Shown here: one piece after another, positions 42,501-53,233 of the stretch
Layout: every line of letters starts with the position of its first letter
Position numbering within the stretch: position 1 is the first letter of the stretch
NCBI RefSeq assembly: GCF_022387135.1
Contig: NZ_CP092462.1
Location: forward strand, 3,472,001-3,536,000
Source of the DNA: Comamonas sp. B21-038
GTDB lineage: Bacteria > Pseudomonadota > Gammaproteobacteria > Burkholderiales > Burkholderiaceae_C
DNA: 64,000 nucleotides
Direction: 5' to 3'
Notes under the pieces: generated by a model
Database searches by the model: none
What the model was told of the DNA's origin: nothing
Seen by the model: only the letters and a program-made list of their open reading frames with translations
Made by a program: the position numbers and the translations under genes

Positions 42501-42869
42501 GTGCGCAGCAAGTCCTCGCCCCACTCCGGCTTCACCCTGATCGAGGTGCTGGTCGCGCTCGCCATTGTCGCGATCGCCTTGCTCGCCGGCGGCAAGGCGA
42601 TGAACGCGCTGACCCAGACCGCAGGGCGCCAAAGCGACGTGATGCTCGCGCAGATCTGCGCCGAAAACCAGCTGATCGCCGCGCGCCTCTCCCAGCAACT
42701 GCCCGGGCTGGGCACCACCAGCGTGGCCTGCGAGCAGGCTGGCCGCCTGTTTGATGTGCGCGTGGGCGTGTTTGCCACGCCGAACCCGGATTTCCGCCGC
42801 ATCGATGCCCATGTGTTCTCCGGTGGCGCACCTTTGCTGCGCCTCAGCACCATCGTGGGGAGGTACTGA
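42501..42869 (+). CDS. gspI: Type II secretion minor pseudopilin GspI
   Basis: Pseudopilus tip protein, 122 residues from a GTG at 42501 (MRSKSSPHSG), with the peptidase site SG/FTLIEVLVALAIVAIALLAGG and the downstream ICAENQLIAARL segment typical of GspI. It is in the same frame as the shifted gspH reading and so appears fused to it, but the natural start 22 bases after the true gspH stop is clear. Its TGA overlaps the gspJ ATG. Confidence 0.9.
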   Translation: MRSKSSPHSGFTLIEVLVALAIVAIALLAGGKAMNALTQTAGRQSDVMLAQICAENQLIAARLSQQLPGLGTTSVACEQAGRLFDVRVGVFATPNPDFRRIDAHVFSGGAPLLRLSTIVGRY

Positions 42870-43576
42870 TGCAGCGCTTCCCCCGTTTTAGTCAGCAGCG
42901 CAGCCAGGGCTTTACCTTGATCGAGCTGCTGATCGCCATCTCCATCCTGGCCGTGATGACCATTGCCAGCTGGCGCGGCATCGATGGCATGGTGCGCGCC
43001 CAGCAGCAGGCCCGCGATTACAGCGAAGAGGTGATGGTGGTGCAGGCTGCACTGTCGCAGTGGAACACCGACCTCCATGGCATTGAGCGCGTCTCCAGCA
43101 CCACCCCGTTGGACTGGGATGGCCGCGTGCTGCGGCTCACGCGCCGCAGCAGCGACATCAACGAGCAAGGCCTGCGCGTCGTCAGCTGGGCCCAGCGCCG
43201 CCTGGGCAACCGCGACTACTGGGTGCGCTGGCAATCCTCGCCAGTGCGTGATCTGCAGCAGTGGCAGCAGGCCTGGGACATGGCCGCCCATGCCGTCACC
43301 AACAGCGCCATCACCAACAATTCCGGCGACGGCGGCCCGCAGCAAACCGTGCTGATGCCCATCAGCGGCTGGCAGCTGCTGTATTTTCGGGGCAACAGCT
43401 GGAGCAACCCGCTGTCCAGCCAGGGCGCCAATCCCCAGACCGATGCCAACAACCCCACGACGGTGGCGCTGCCCGATGGCATCCGCCTGCGCCTGGAGCT
43501 GCCTGCACCGGGCGCGCTGTCGGGCGTCATCACCAACGACTGGGTCAACCCCATCGTGTCGGGCAACAAATCATGA
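42869..43576 (+). CDS. gspJ: Type II secretion minor pseudopilin GspJ
   Basis: Tip-complex pseudopilin, 235 residues, peptidase site QG/FTLIELLIAISILAVMTI, with the following SWRGIDGMVRAQQ helix and a large C-terminal beta domain. Overlaps gspI by one base (TGATG) and gspK by four (ATGA), showing a tightly coupled gspI-J-K unit. An Asn/Gly-rich loop (TNSAITNNSGDGGPQ) lies near 150. Confidence 0.93.
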   Translation: MQRFPRFSQQRSQGFTLIELLIAISILAVMTIASWRGIDGMVRAQQQARDYSEEVMVVQAALSQWNTDLHGIERVSSTTPLDWDGRVLRLTRRSSDINEQGLRVVSWAQRRLGNRDYWVRWQSSPVRDLQQWQQAWDMAAHAVTNSAITNNSGDGGPQQTVLMPISGWQLLYFRGNSWSNPLSSQGANPQTDANNPTTVALPDGIRLRLELPAPGALSGVITNDWVNPIVSGNKS

Positions 43577-44580
43577 AGCCGCTCCGCATTCCCGCTTGCG
43601 GCCAGCGCGGTGCAGCACTGCTGGCCGCCATGCTCACCGTCACCCTGGTGGCCACCATTGCCGCCAGCGCCCTCTGGCAGCAATGGCGCAATCTGGAGGT
43701 CGAGGGCGCCGAGCGCACCCGCGTACAGGCCGCCTGGTTGCTGCTGGGCGGTCTGGATTTTTCTCGCCAGGTGCTGCGCCAGGATGCGCGCGTGGGCGGC
43801 CCCGATTCACTGTCCGAGCCCTGGTCGGTGCCGCTGGCCGAAGCGCGCCTGTCCACCTTTTTGCAGGCCTCCAACAACCAGAGCAATGCCGATGACAGCA
43901 GCATCGATGCCGCCCAGGCCTTTCTGTCGGGCGCGATTGTCGATGCCCAGGCGCGCCTCAACATCCGCAACCTGGTCGCCAACAACCAGATCAACAGCGT
44001 CGCGCTGCGCCAGTTCCAGCGCCTGTTCGAGCGCCTGGGCCTGCCCGGTGCCGAGCTGACCGTCCTCAGCCAGCAGGCGCTGGCCGCGCTGCGCAGCGAG
44101 GGCCAGCCCGCCAATGCGCCGCTGCTGCCCCGCACCTATAAGGAGCTGGCCTGGTGGGGCCTGTCGCCGTCCACCCTGACCCAGCTGGAGCCCTATGTGG
44201 TGCTGCTGCCCCAGGAGAGCAGGGTCAACGTCAATACCGCCTCGGCCACCGTCATCTGGGCCGCCGTGGAGGGCCTGGATTTTGCAACGGCCCAGCAAAT
44301 GACCCAGATGCGGCTGAACAAGGCTTTCGAGAGCACCGCCGAGCTGCAGCAGCGCTTCAGCAACAATACCGCGCTCACCAATGCCAACGCACTGCTCGAT
44401 GTCAAATCGGTGTATTTCGAAGTCTGGGCACGCCTGCGCTTTGATGACCTGGTGGTGCAGGAGAAATCCCTGGTCTACCGCCAGGGGCTGAATGTAACGA
44501 CCGTGGTGCGCGAGCGCGGTGCCGCGCTGGCCACCAGCCTGATGGGCGATGGCAGCGGCAACCCGGTGGCGGCGCGCTAA
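43573..44580 (+). CDS. gspK: Type II secretion minor pseudopilin GspK
   Basis: Atypical pseudopilin that caps the pseudopilus, 335 residues. The leader MKPLRIPACGQRG precedes AALLAAMLTVTLVATIAA, the GspK variant without the usual glutamate-5 motif. The C-terminal part has the SAM-like fold region INRVNVNTASATVIWAAVEGL-type sequence with helix-hairpin features. ATG at 43573 overlaps the gspJ stop. A 72-base gap precedes gspL. Confidence 0.92.
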   Translation: MKPLRIPACGQRGAALLAAMLTVTLVATIAASALWQQWRNLEVEGAERTRVQAAWLLLGGLDFSRQVLRQDARVGGPDSLSEPWSVPLAEARLSTFLQASNNQSNADDSSIDAAQAFLSGAIVDAQARLNIRNLVANNQINSVALRQFQRLFERLGLPGAELTVLSQQALAALRSEGQPANAPLLPRTYKELAWWGLSPSTLTQLEPYVVLLPQESRVNVNTASATVIWAAVEGLDFATAQQMTQMRLNKAFESTAELQQRFSNNTALTNANALLDVKSVYFEVWARLRFDDLVVQEKSLVYRQGLNVTTVVRERGAALATSLMGDGSGNPVAAR

Positions 44581-44652
44581 CAGAAACATGATGACAAACG
44601 TATTGCAGTTTGGTGAAGCCGAGCCCTCTACAATGCAGCGCACAACACGCTC

Positions 44653-45906
44653 ATGAGTACCTTACTGATTTCACTGCCGCTGGCCGCTGGGCCGGACACG
44701 GCGCCCAGCGCAGCCGGAAGCTATAGCTACGCCCTGTCTCCGGATGGCGTGGCCATCAGCCAGCAAGGCAGCACCACCGCCGGCCTGCTGCCCCAACCCG
44801 GCCGCGCTGGTGAGGTGGTGGCCGTGGTACCGGCGGCCCTGCTGTCGTGGCAACGGGTCAGCCTGCCCCAAGGCGTGGGCCCGGGCTCGCCCCGGCTGCG
44901 TGCCGTGCTCGAAGGCCTGCTCGAAGAGCGCCTGCTGGACGACCCCGCCCAATTGCACTTCGCGTTGCAACCCGATACCCGTGCCACCGGCCAGGGCGAA
45001 CCGATCTGGGTTGCCTGCTGCCCGCGCCAGTGGCTGCGCGAGCATCTGCAGGTGCTCGAAGCCGCAGGCCGCGCCGTAGCCCGCGTGGTGCCCAGCCATG
45101 CGCCGGGCGAGCCGTCGCCCGATGGCGCGCAGATCCTGGTCACCGGCAGCCCTGAGTTGGCGCAGGCCGTGGTCTATGGCACCGGCAGTGCCGATGCGGT
45201 GCTGGTGCTGCCCGTCTCGCGCGAGAGCGCAGCACTGCTGCCCCCGCTCGGCCCCGACAGCATCGTGCATGCCGAGCCGGCTGTGGTCAGCACCGCCGAG
45301 CACTGGCTGCAGCGCCCGGTGCAGCTCTACAGCCCTGCACAGACCATGCGCGATGCTGCACGCAGCGACTGGGACCTGGCGCAGCTCGAATTTGCCAACA
45401 GTGGGCGCAACCGCCTGCAACGGCGCCTAGGCAGCGGCCTCAATGATGTGCTCCATGCCCCGGCATGGCGCCCGGCGCGCTGGGCCGTGCTGGCGCTGGT
45501 GGTGCTCAGCCTGGTGGGCGCCAATATCTGGGCCTGGCAAGAGCGCCAGCAGCTGCAGGCCAAGGCCGCACTGGTGCGCAGCACCTTGACCCAGGCCTTC
45601 CCCAACGTGCAAGTCGTGGTCGATGCGCCCGTGCAGATGGCACGCGAAGTCGCCAACCTGCGCCAGGCCTCGGGCGGCTTGTCGCCGTCAGACGCCGAAC
45701 CGCTGCTGGCCGCTGCCGGCCAGGCGCTGTCCAGCCTGCCCACAGGTACGGTGCCGAGCACGGTCGAATACAGCGGCGGCGAGCTGCGCCTGCGCGGCCT
45801 GCCCACCGATCGCTTTGATGCCTTCCGCCAGAAACTGCAAGCCCAGGGCCTGCAGGCCCAGATGCAAAACGACCAGTGGGTCATCCGCGCGCAGGCCCAG
45901 CCATGA
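44653..45906 (+). CDS. gspL: Type II secretion platform protein GspL
   Basis: Inner-membrane protein that anchors the GspE ATPase by its cytoplasmic domain. The 417-residue protein has an actin-like cytoplasmic domain (about 1-250, including VPAALLSWQRVSLPQG and LEGLLEERLLDDPAQLHFAL), one membrane segment at about 277-295 (ARWAVLALVVLSLVGANIW) and a periplasmic ferredoxin-like domain. Overlaps gspM by ATGA. A possible TACAAT box before the start hints at an internal promoter but has no good -35. Confidence 0.9.
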   Translation: MSTLLISLPLAAGPDTAPSAAGSYSYALSPDGVAISQQGSTTAGLLPQPGRAGEVVAVVPAALLSWQRVSLPQGVGPGSPRLRAVLEGLLEERLLDDPAQLHFALQPDTRATGQGEPIWVACCPRQWLREHLQVLEAAGRAVARVVPSHAPGEPSPDGAQILVTGSPELAQAVVYGTGSADAVLVLPVSRESAALLPPLGPDSIVHAEPAVVSTAEHWLQRPVQLYSPAQTMRDAARSDWDLAQLEFANSGRNRLQRRLGSGLNDVLHAPAWRPARWAVLALVVLSLVGANIWAWQERQQLQAKAALVRSTLTQAFPNVQVVVDAPVQMAREVANLRQASGGLSPSDAEPLLAAAGQALSSLPTGTVPSTVEYSGGELRLRGLPTDRFDAFRQKLQAQGLQAQMQNDQWVIRAQAQP

Positions 45907-46457
45907 AGAAACATTCCTCCCGCCCGCCGGCATCTGCAGCGGCCTCGTCCTCCGCAGCCCAACTGCTGCGCCAACGCTGGCGCGCGCTGGATGCACGTGA
46001 GCGCCGGGGCGTCAGCCTGGCCGCTGGCGTGGTGCTGATCGCGCTCCTGTGGTGGCTGGCCATTGCGCCGGTGCTGCAGACCTGGCGCAGCGCGCCCGCC
46101 GCACATGCGCAGCTGGACCAGCAGCTCGCCCGCATGCAGGCCTTGCAGGCCGAAGCGCGCCAGCTGCAATCGGCCACTACGATCACCGCCACGCAGGCAC
46201 GCCAGCAGCTCGAAGCCTCGCTCACGCAGCAGCTGGGCACCAGCGCCAAACTGACGGTGCTCGGCGAGCGCGTGACGGTCACGTTGAGCCGCGCCTCGGC
46301 CGCCTCCACCCAGCGCTGGCTGGGCCAGGTGCGGGCCAATGCGCATGCGATTGCCACCGAGTTGCGCCTGACCCGCGACGAGCCGGCCAAGGGCGCAGGC
46401 TCCGCTGCCGCGCCCACCTGGTCGGGCAACATCGTCTTGCAGTTGCCGGCCCAGTAA
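45903..46457 (+). CDS. gspM: Type II secretion platform protein GspM
   Basis: Small inner-membrane partner of GspL, 184 residues: a short basic cytoplasmic segment with LRQRWRALDARERRGVSLAA, a membrane helix at about 44-61 (GVVLIALLWWLAIAPVL), a coiled coil (HAQLDQQLARMQALQAEARQ) and a periplasmic domain with LTVLGERVTVTLSR and the Trp-Leu segment. ATG 45903 overlaps the gspL stop by four bases, which matches the functional pair. The longer upstream frame is not used. Confidence 0.9.
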   Translation: MKKHSSRPPASAAASSSAAQLLRQRWRALDARERRGVSLAAGVVLIALLWWLAIAPVLQTWRSAPAAHAQLDQQLARMQALQAEARQLQSATTITATQARQQLEASLTQQLGTSAKLTVLGERVTVTLSRASAASTQRWLGQVRANAHAIATELRLTRDEPAKGAGSAAAPTWSGNIVLQLPAQ

Positions 46458-46486
46458 GCGGCACACAGCGCATGGCCCGGCAACGC

Positions 46487-47281
46487 ATGAACCCCACCCT
46501 GCCCCACGGCAGCGCCCGTGCGCCCTGGCGCTGGGCAGTATTGGGCGCCTGCACGGGCGGCCTGGCCGCGCTGGTGCTGTTTGCGCCCGCACACTGGTTG
46601 GCGCAAGGCCTGGCCTGGGCCAGCCAGGGCCAGCTGCAGCTGCGCGAGCCGCGTGGCACGGTCTGGAACGGTTCCGCCCAGTTGGTGTTCACCGGCGGAC
46701 AGGCCAGCCGCGACCAGATGGCCCTGCCCGGCCGGGTGGACTGGGCATTGCGCCCCGGCCTGCGGGGCTTGAACATGCGCTGGAACGCCAGCTGCTGCAT
46801 GGCCGCGCCCCTGCCCATCCGCATCCAGCCCCATTGGGGCGGTGCCAAGGTGCAACTGGGCGCGCATGAAAGCCGCTGGCCGGCATCGCTGCTGGTGGGC
46901 CTGGGTACGCCCTGGAACACCCTCCAGCCCCAGGGCCAGCTGCTGCTCAAGACCCATGATCTGTCGCTGGCACTCAATGCCGGGCGCCTGCAGGTCGAAG
47001 GCGGCGCCGATCTCGATGTGATGACGGTGACCTCCCGCCTGTCGACGATACAGCCGCTGGGCAGCTACCGCCTGCAACTGCAAGGCGGTGACAGCACCAG
47101 CTTGCAGCTGACCACCCTGGATGGCGCGCTCCAGCTCAAAGGCCAGGGCCAATGGGTGGGCCAGCGCCTGCGTTTTCAGGGGGAAGCCTGGGCCGCCGAA
47201 GGGCGCGAGGCGGCTCTCGCAAATCTATTGACTATGATCGGGCAGCGCAGCGGAAGCCGCGTGCTGCTCTCGGTTGGTTGA
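46487..47281 (+). CDS. gspN: Type II secretion protein GspN
   Basis: Accessory envelope protein of T2SS found mainly in beta- and some gammaproteobacteria, 264 residues from ATG 46487 (an in-frame ATG at 46472 would add five residues). One membrane segment at about 18-36 (VLGACTGGLAALVLFAPAHW), then a beta-rich periplasmic domain with LREPRGTVWNGSAQLVF and RLSTIQPLGSYRL, which are GspN family features. Its role is unproven in most systems. It ends five bases before the gspD ATG, so the two are coupled. Confidence 0.88.
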   Translation: MNPTLPHGSARAPWRWAVLGACTGGLAALVLFAPAHWLAQGLAWASQGQLQLREPRGTVWNGSAQLVFTGGQASRDQMALPGRVDWALRPGLRGLNMRWNASCCMAAPLPIRIQPHWGGAKVQLGAHESRWPASLLVGLGTPWNTLQPQGQLLLKTHDLSLALNAGRLQVEGGADLDVMTVTSRLSTIQPLGSYRLQLQGGDSTSLQLTTLDGALQLKGQGQWVGQRLRFQGEAWAAEGREAALANLLTMIGQRSGSRVLLSVG

Positions 47282-47285
47282 ACAT

Positions 47286-49604
47286 ATGATGCATTACCAC
47301 TCTCCCATTTATCGATTTGCGCTGCACTCCATTGCGGCGAGCGTCCTTCTAATGGGCGGCAATGGCGCGGCGCTTGCGCAGACGGCTGTCAACGCCGGCA
47401 CTGCCAGCATTCGCCCCGGCGAGCCGGTGACCCTGAACTTTGCCAATGCCGACATCGAGTCCATCGCGCGCACGATGGCCACCATCACCGGCAAGAGCGT
47501 GGTGGTGGACCCGCGCATCAAGGGCACGATGAACCTGGTGACCGACAAACCCGTCTCGCCCCAGGCTGCGTTCGAGCAGTTCCTCGCCGCCTTGCGGCTG
47601 CAGAACTACACCGTGGTCGAGGCCGCAGGCCTCTACAAGGTCGTGCCCGAGGCCGATGCCAAGCTCCAGGGCGGCACGGTGCGCATCACCCAGGGCGGCG
47701 CCGGCGGGCAGGTGCCCGGTGGCGGCCAGATCGTCACCCAGATCTTCAAGCTCAACTTCGAGAGCGCCAACAACCTGGTGCCGGTGCTGCGTCCGCTGAT
47801 CAGCCCCAACAACACCATCAATGTGAACCCGGGCAACAACTCCCTGGTCATCACCGACTACGCCGACAACCTGCAGCGCCTCTCGCGCATCATCGCGTCG
47901 ATGGATGTGGCCAACGCCAGCGATGTGGAAGTGGTGCCGCTCGAGCATGCGGTGGCCACCGACATCGTGCCCATGCTGCAGCGCCTGCTGGAAGGCGGCC
48001 AGACCGTGTCCGCCAGCGGCACGGCCACTGCCGGCGCAGCCCCGGGCGCCGCACAGACCGACAACGCCTACCGCACCTCGGTGCTGGCCGACCCGCGCAC
48101 CAACAGCATCCTGCTGCGCGCGGCCAACCCGGCACGCCTGTCGCAGGCCAAGATGCTGATCGGCAAGCTCGACAGCCCCAGCCGGGGCGCCAACGCCTCG
48201 GGCAACATCCATGTGGTCTACCTGCGCAATGCCGATGCCACCGCGCTGGCGACGACCTTGCGCGCCGCACTGGCCGGCCAGGACGGCAACAGTGCAAGCC
48301 CCTCCACCAACCTGTCGAGCAGCGGCAGCAGCGGTGGGCTCAGCACCAACACGCGCAGCGGCCTCACCTCGCTCGGTGGCAGCACCAGCGGCACACTGGG
48401 CAACAGCGCCAGCAACAGCAGCGCTGGTGGCCTGGGCTCGGGCGCGCGCCTGGGCACCGGCACCTCGTTGGGCACCTCGGGGGACAGCGGCAGCGCCACC
48501 GGCGGCATCATCCAGGCCGACACGGCCACCAACTCGCTGATCATCACCGCGCCCGAGCCGCTGTACCGCCAGATCCGCTCGGTCATCGACCAGCTCGACA
48601 GCCGCCGCGCCCAGGTGCTGGTCGAGAGCCTGATCGTCGAAGTCAGCGCCGAGAAGGCTGCGCAGTTTGGCGTGCAGTGGCAAAGCCTGCTGGGCCAGGG
48701 CAATAACGTCGTCGGCGTCATCGGCAACAACTTCACCGTGGGCGGGGCCAACCTGTTCAACCTGGCCGCCGGCATTGCCAATGGCACCTACAGCACCCTG
48801 CCCAGCGCCGGCATGAACGCCGGTATCGCCTTCAAGCACAACGGCGAATATGTGCTGGGCGCGCTGGCCAATCTGCTGCAGACCAATGCCGATGGCAATG
48901 TGCTGGCCACCCCCAACCTGCTGACCCTGGACAACCAGGAAGCGCAGATCCTGGTCGGCCAGAACGTGCCCTTCGTCACCGGCTCCTACGCCAACAGCAC
49001 GGGCAGCAGCACCGTCAACCCCTTCACCACGGTGGAGCGCAAGGACGTGGGCCTGACCCTGCGCGTGCGCCCGCAAATCAATGCCAACGGCACCGTCAAG
49101 CTGACCATTTACCAGGAAACCTCCAACGTGCTCGACGGCACGACCACCAATGCCAATGGCCCCACCACCAACAAGCGCTCGATCGAATCGACCGTGCTGG
49201 TGGACGATGGCTCGGTGATCGTGATCGGCGGCCTGCTGCAAGACCAGTACTCCGGCTCGGTGCAGAAAGTGCCTTACCTGGGCGATATCCCCGGCATCGG
49301 TGCGCTGTTCCGCAGTGACACCCGCTCGCGCAAGAAGACCAACCTGATGGTCTTCCTGCGCCCCGTGGTGATGCGCGATGCCGCCACCACCCAGCAGGTC
49401 AGCATGGACCGCTACGAGCTGATGCGCGGCGCGCAGATTGCCGCCCAGCCCGAGCAAAGCACGCGCGTGCCGATCAACGACTCGTCCATCATCACGCCGA
49501 TGGGCCAGCAGACCTCAGGCACGCCACTGGGCTACTCCGAAACACCGGTGATCGAGTCCCGCCCGCTGACCGTGACGCCGCAAGGCATGCGCTTCGAGCC
49601 CTGA
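47286..49604 (+). CDS. gspD: Type II secretion secretin GspD
   Basis: Outer-membrane secretin channel, 772 residues. Signal peptide ends near GAALAQ; N0 domain begins VTLNFANADIESIARTMA, N1-N3 repeats include FKLNFESANNLVPVLRPL and VVPLEHAVATDIVPML. A Ser/Gly/Thr-rich linker of about 75 residues (about 333-408, 48285-48510) interrupts N3, then the secretin core starts around VLVESLIVEVSAEKAAQFG with the VPFVTGSY and DVGLTLRVRPQI signatures. The C-terminus (YSETPVIESRPLTV) may dock a pilotin, none of which is encoded here. ATG ATG at 47286/47289. Confidence 0.96.
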   Translation: MMHYHSPIYRFALHSIAASVLLMGGNGAALAQTAVNAGTASIRPGEPVTLNFANADIESIARTMATITGKSVVVDPRIKGTMNLVTDKPVSPQAAFEQFLAALRLQNYTVVEAAGLYKVVPEADAKLQGGTVRITQGGAGGQVPGGGQIVTQIFKLNFESANNLVPVLRPLISPNNTINVNPGNNSLVITDYADNLQRLSRIIASMDVANASDVEVVPLEHAVATDIVPMLQRLLEGGQTVSASGTATAGAAPGAAQTDNAYRTSVLADPRTNSILLRAANPARLSQAKMLIGKLDSPSRGANASGNIHVVYLRNADATALATTLRAALAGQDGNSASPSTNLSSSGSSGGLSTNTRSGLTSLGGSTSGTLGNSASNSSAGGLGSGARLGTGTSLGTSGDSGSATGGIIQADTATNSLIITAPEPLYRQIRSVIDQLDSRRAQVLVESLIVEVSAEKAAQFGVQWQSLLGQGNNVVGVIGNNFTVGGANLFNLAAGIANGTYSTLPSAGMNAGIAFKHNGEYVLGALANLLQTNADGNVLATPNLLTLDNQEAQILVGQNVPFVTGSYANSTGSSTVNPFTTVERKDVGLTLRVRPQINANGTVKLTIYQETSNVLDGTTTNANGPTTNKRSIESTVLVDDGSVIVIGGLLQDQYSGSVQKVPYLGDIPGIGALFRSDTRSRKKTNLMVFLRPVVMRDAATTQQVSMDRYELMRGAQIAAQPEQSTRVPINDSSIITPMGQQTSGTPLGYSETPVIESRPLTVTPQGMRFEP

Positions 49605-49628
49605 TAGCGCGCACAGAGAGCCGAACCC

Positions 49629-50990
<1,362 letters not shown>

Positions 50991-51062
50991 CAACGCCCCT
51001 CCCCATACCCTTGGCGGCGCCGCCCGCGCCAACGGGTATTGGCGATTTGACACAATCGCCCC

Positions 51063-51344
51063 ATGTTGGAATCGCTCAATACCCTCGTCGCGCCCTACGG
51101 CGGCATGTTGTTTCTCTGGCTCACCGTGCTGGCCATCGCCAGCCTGGCAGCGCTGCGCCATTTTCAGCCGCGCATGTCCACCGCGCAGCTGCGCCGGCTG
51201 ATGCGCATCGCCGGCCTGATGGCGCTGGTGATCTCCTGGTTTGCGATGCAGCAAGGCGAGCGCTACCTGGCGACGGCGCTGCTGGTGCTGCTCTGGGGGA
51301 TTCTGGTGGGGATCAGCTGCGCGCGGGCGATTCGGCAGCGTTGA
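51063..51344 (+). CDS. Small hydrophobic protein of unknown function
   Basis: 93-residue membrane protein with two or three hydrophobic stretches (GGMLFLWLTVLAIASLAAL at about 13-31, IAGLMALVISWFAM and TALLVLLWGILVGISCA) and a basic ending (RAIRQR). I do not recognise the family. It follows gspE by 72 bases on the same strand and could be read through from the T2SS operon. It has no cysteine except one near 86. Confidence 0.6.
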   Translation: MLESLNTLVAPYGGMLFLWLTVLAIASLAALRHFQPRMSTAQLRRLMRIAGLMALVISWFAMQQGERYLATALLVLLWGILVGISCARAIRQR

Positions 51345-51455
51345 ATTCAGGCAGCTTTTGCGCTGCCTCGGTCTGACTAAAACAAGGCTCCGGCCTACGC
51401 ATTTCCCCCATACCCACAGTCAGCAAAGGATATTTGCCTAGGCAAGAATGTCCGC

Positions 51456-52472
51456 ATGACTGAGACAAAAACACCCCCCGCGCTTTCGATGTTGGACCTG
51501 GTGGCTGTGCGCGAAGGCGGCACCGTTGCCCAGGCTTTGCAACTGGCCGTGCGCACGGCGCAGCATGTCGAGTCACTCGGCTTTACGCGCTACTGGATGG
51601 CCGAACACCACAATATGCCGGGCATTGCCAGCTCGTCCACGGCCGTGCTGATCGGCCATGTGGCGGGGGCCACCCAGCACATCCGTGTGGGCTCGGGCGG
51701 CATCATGCTGCCCAACCATGCACCGCTGGTGGTGGCCGAGGCCTTTGGCACCCTGGCCGAGCTCTACCCGGGCCGTATCGACCTGGGCCTGGGCCGCGCA
51801 CCCGGCACCGATGGCATGACGATGCGGGCACTGCGCCGTGACCGGGTCGAGACCGAAGAGGATTTCCCCCGCGATGTGATGGAGCTGCAGCGCCTGCTGG
51901 GCCCCGCCCAGCCTGGGCAAAAGCTGGTGGCCACGCCGGGTGCTGGCACCCATGTGCCGCTGTGGTTGCTGGGATCGAGCTTGTTCTCGGCCCAGTTGGC
52001 CGCCCACCTGGGCCTGCCCTATGCCTTTGCCTCGCACTTTGCGCCGCGCATGCTGCAGCAGGCCGTGCAGCTGTACCGCGACCTGTTCAAGCCCTCGGCT
52101 ACCCTGGACAAGCCCTATGTGATCGTCGGCGCGCCGGTGATTGCAGCGCCTACCGACAGCGAAGCCGAGTTCCTCGCCAGCAGCACCTACCAGCGTGTGC
52201 TGGGCATTGTGACCGGCAAGCGCGGCCTGCTGCCGCCACCGGTTGAAGGCTTTATGGACAGCCTGAACATGGCCGAGCGCCAGGCGATCGAAGGCTTTTT
52301 GGCGGTGGCCTCCATTGGCGGGCCCGAGCGGGTACAGCAGCGCCTGAAGGTGCTAGCCCAGCACACCGGGGCCGACGAGCTGATGCTGGTTTGCGATGTC
52401 TATGATGGCGATTTGCGTCTGCGCTCGCTCGATATTGCCACGCAGGCCTTGCGTGCAGGCTACGCCGCCTAA
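51456..52472 (+). CDS. LLM-class flavin-dependent oxidoreductase (luciferase-like)
   Basis: Bacterial-luciferase-family protein of the YhbW type, 338 residues. [19 protein letters not shown] opens the barrel; [38 protein letters not shown] and [17 protein letters not shown] carry the FMN/F420-pocket and conserved loop. Such proteins often act as monooxygenases with a separate flavin reductase, but the substrate is not deducible. Stands alone between the small membrane protein and a lipoprotein gene. Confidence 0.92.
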   Translation: MTETKTPPALSMLDLVAVREGGTVAQALQLAVRTAQHVESLGFTRYWMAEHHNMPGIASSSTAVLIGHVAGATQHIRVGSGGIMLPNHAPLVVAEAFGTLAELYPGRIDLGLGRAPGTDGMTMRALRRDRVETEEDFPRDVMELQRLLGPAQPGQKLVATPGAGTHVPLWLLGSSLFSAQLAAHLGLPYAFASHFAPRMLQQAVQLYRDLFKPSATLDKPYVIVGAPVIAAPTDSEAEFLASSTYQRVLGIVTGKRGLLPPPVEGFMDSLNMAERQAIEGFLAVASIGGPERVQQRLKVLAQHTGADELMLVCDVYDGDLRLRSLDIATQALRAGYAA

Positions 52473-52565
52473 GCAGCGGCTTAACCTGCGCCTTTCGCCC
52501 TGATCAGCGCCCTTTTTTCAGCAAAAGCGGCGCCGCTCCCGCCTCACCCAGGCTATGCTTGCGCC

Positions 52566-53135
52566 ATGTCTGCTCCCTCTAGAACCACCCTGCCAGTGGC
52601 ACTGACGGCCTGCACTCTGCTGGCCGGCTGCCTGCAGCAGCCCCCCGACGATCCACCGCCACCCACGCCCCAGGCACAGGAGGCTGCGCCGGCCATGGCC
52701 CTGCCTGCAGCGGCCGCCCAGCCCCCAACCAGCGCCGGCAACGAAGACCCCGCGCTGGCGGCGCACATGCAAACGCCCGAGTTCCGCCGCGAATACCGTA
52801 CCAAGCAAGAGCAATTGCAGACCGAGGCCGACGTGCAGGAAAACGCCCCCTGGCTGGGCAGCACCGGGTTGACGGAGGCCCAGGAGCGCTCCGTGCCGCG
52901 CTATGTGCGCATGGAACTGGGCCAGTCGCTGGCCAGCGCCGACCCGGTGCTGGCTGAGGATTTGCAGTACATCGGCCACTTTGCCGAGCTGGACGGCACC
53001 GTCTACTACTGGCGCATTCCGGACAAGGCCCATGCCCACGGCGACACCCATGCCGGCCCGGCCTATGTCTACATCCGCAAGGACACGGCGGGCGTGTTCT
53101 ACACCGACTGGGGCAACCGCACGCCACCGGGCTGA
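52566..53135 (+). CDS. Putative lipoprotein
   Basis: 189-residue secreted lipoprotein: signal peptide with lipobox LLAGC (Cys21), a long Pro/Ala-rich tether (QQPPDDPPPPTPQAQEAAP to about residue 55), then a compact domain with the aromatic segment LDGTVYYWRIPDK and YVYIRKDTAGVFYTDWGNR. I do not recognise the family. Single gene with an unremarkable start, upstream of the glycerate kinase gene by 98 bases. Confidence 0.8.
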   Translation: MSAPSRTTLPVALTACTLLAGCLQQPPDDPPPPTPQAQEAAPAMALPAAAAQPPTSAGNEDPALAAHMQTPEFRREYRTKQEQLQTEADVQENAPWLGSTGLTEAQERSVPRYVRMELGQSLASADPVLAEDLQYIGHFAELDGTVYYWRIPDKAHAHGDTHAGPAYVYIRKDTAGVFYTDWGNRTPPG

Positions 53136-53233
53136 TGGCGGCCATCGCGGCTGTACAGCGCGTGGCCAGGAATAACGTCTATTCCACCGGCGCGCGCCGC
53201 CTGCTTTCATAATGGCCAGCGGAGACCTACCGC

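Noticed and set aside
42030-42869. Natural GspH-GspI fusion protein
   Set aside because: Adding one C at 42383-42386 restores normal separate proteins, so a frameshift explains it better.
47349-49457. 702-codon open frame on the minus strand
   Set aside because: Antisense of gspD; His/Gly/Val-rich composition and no recognisable domain.
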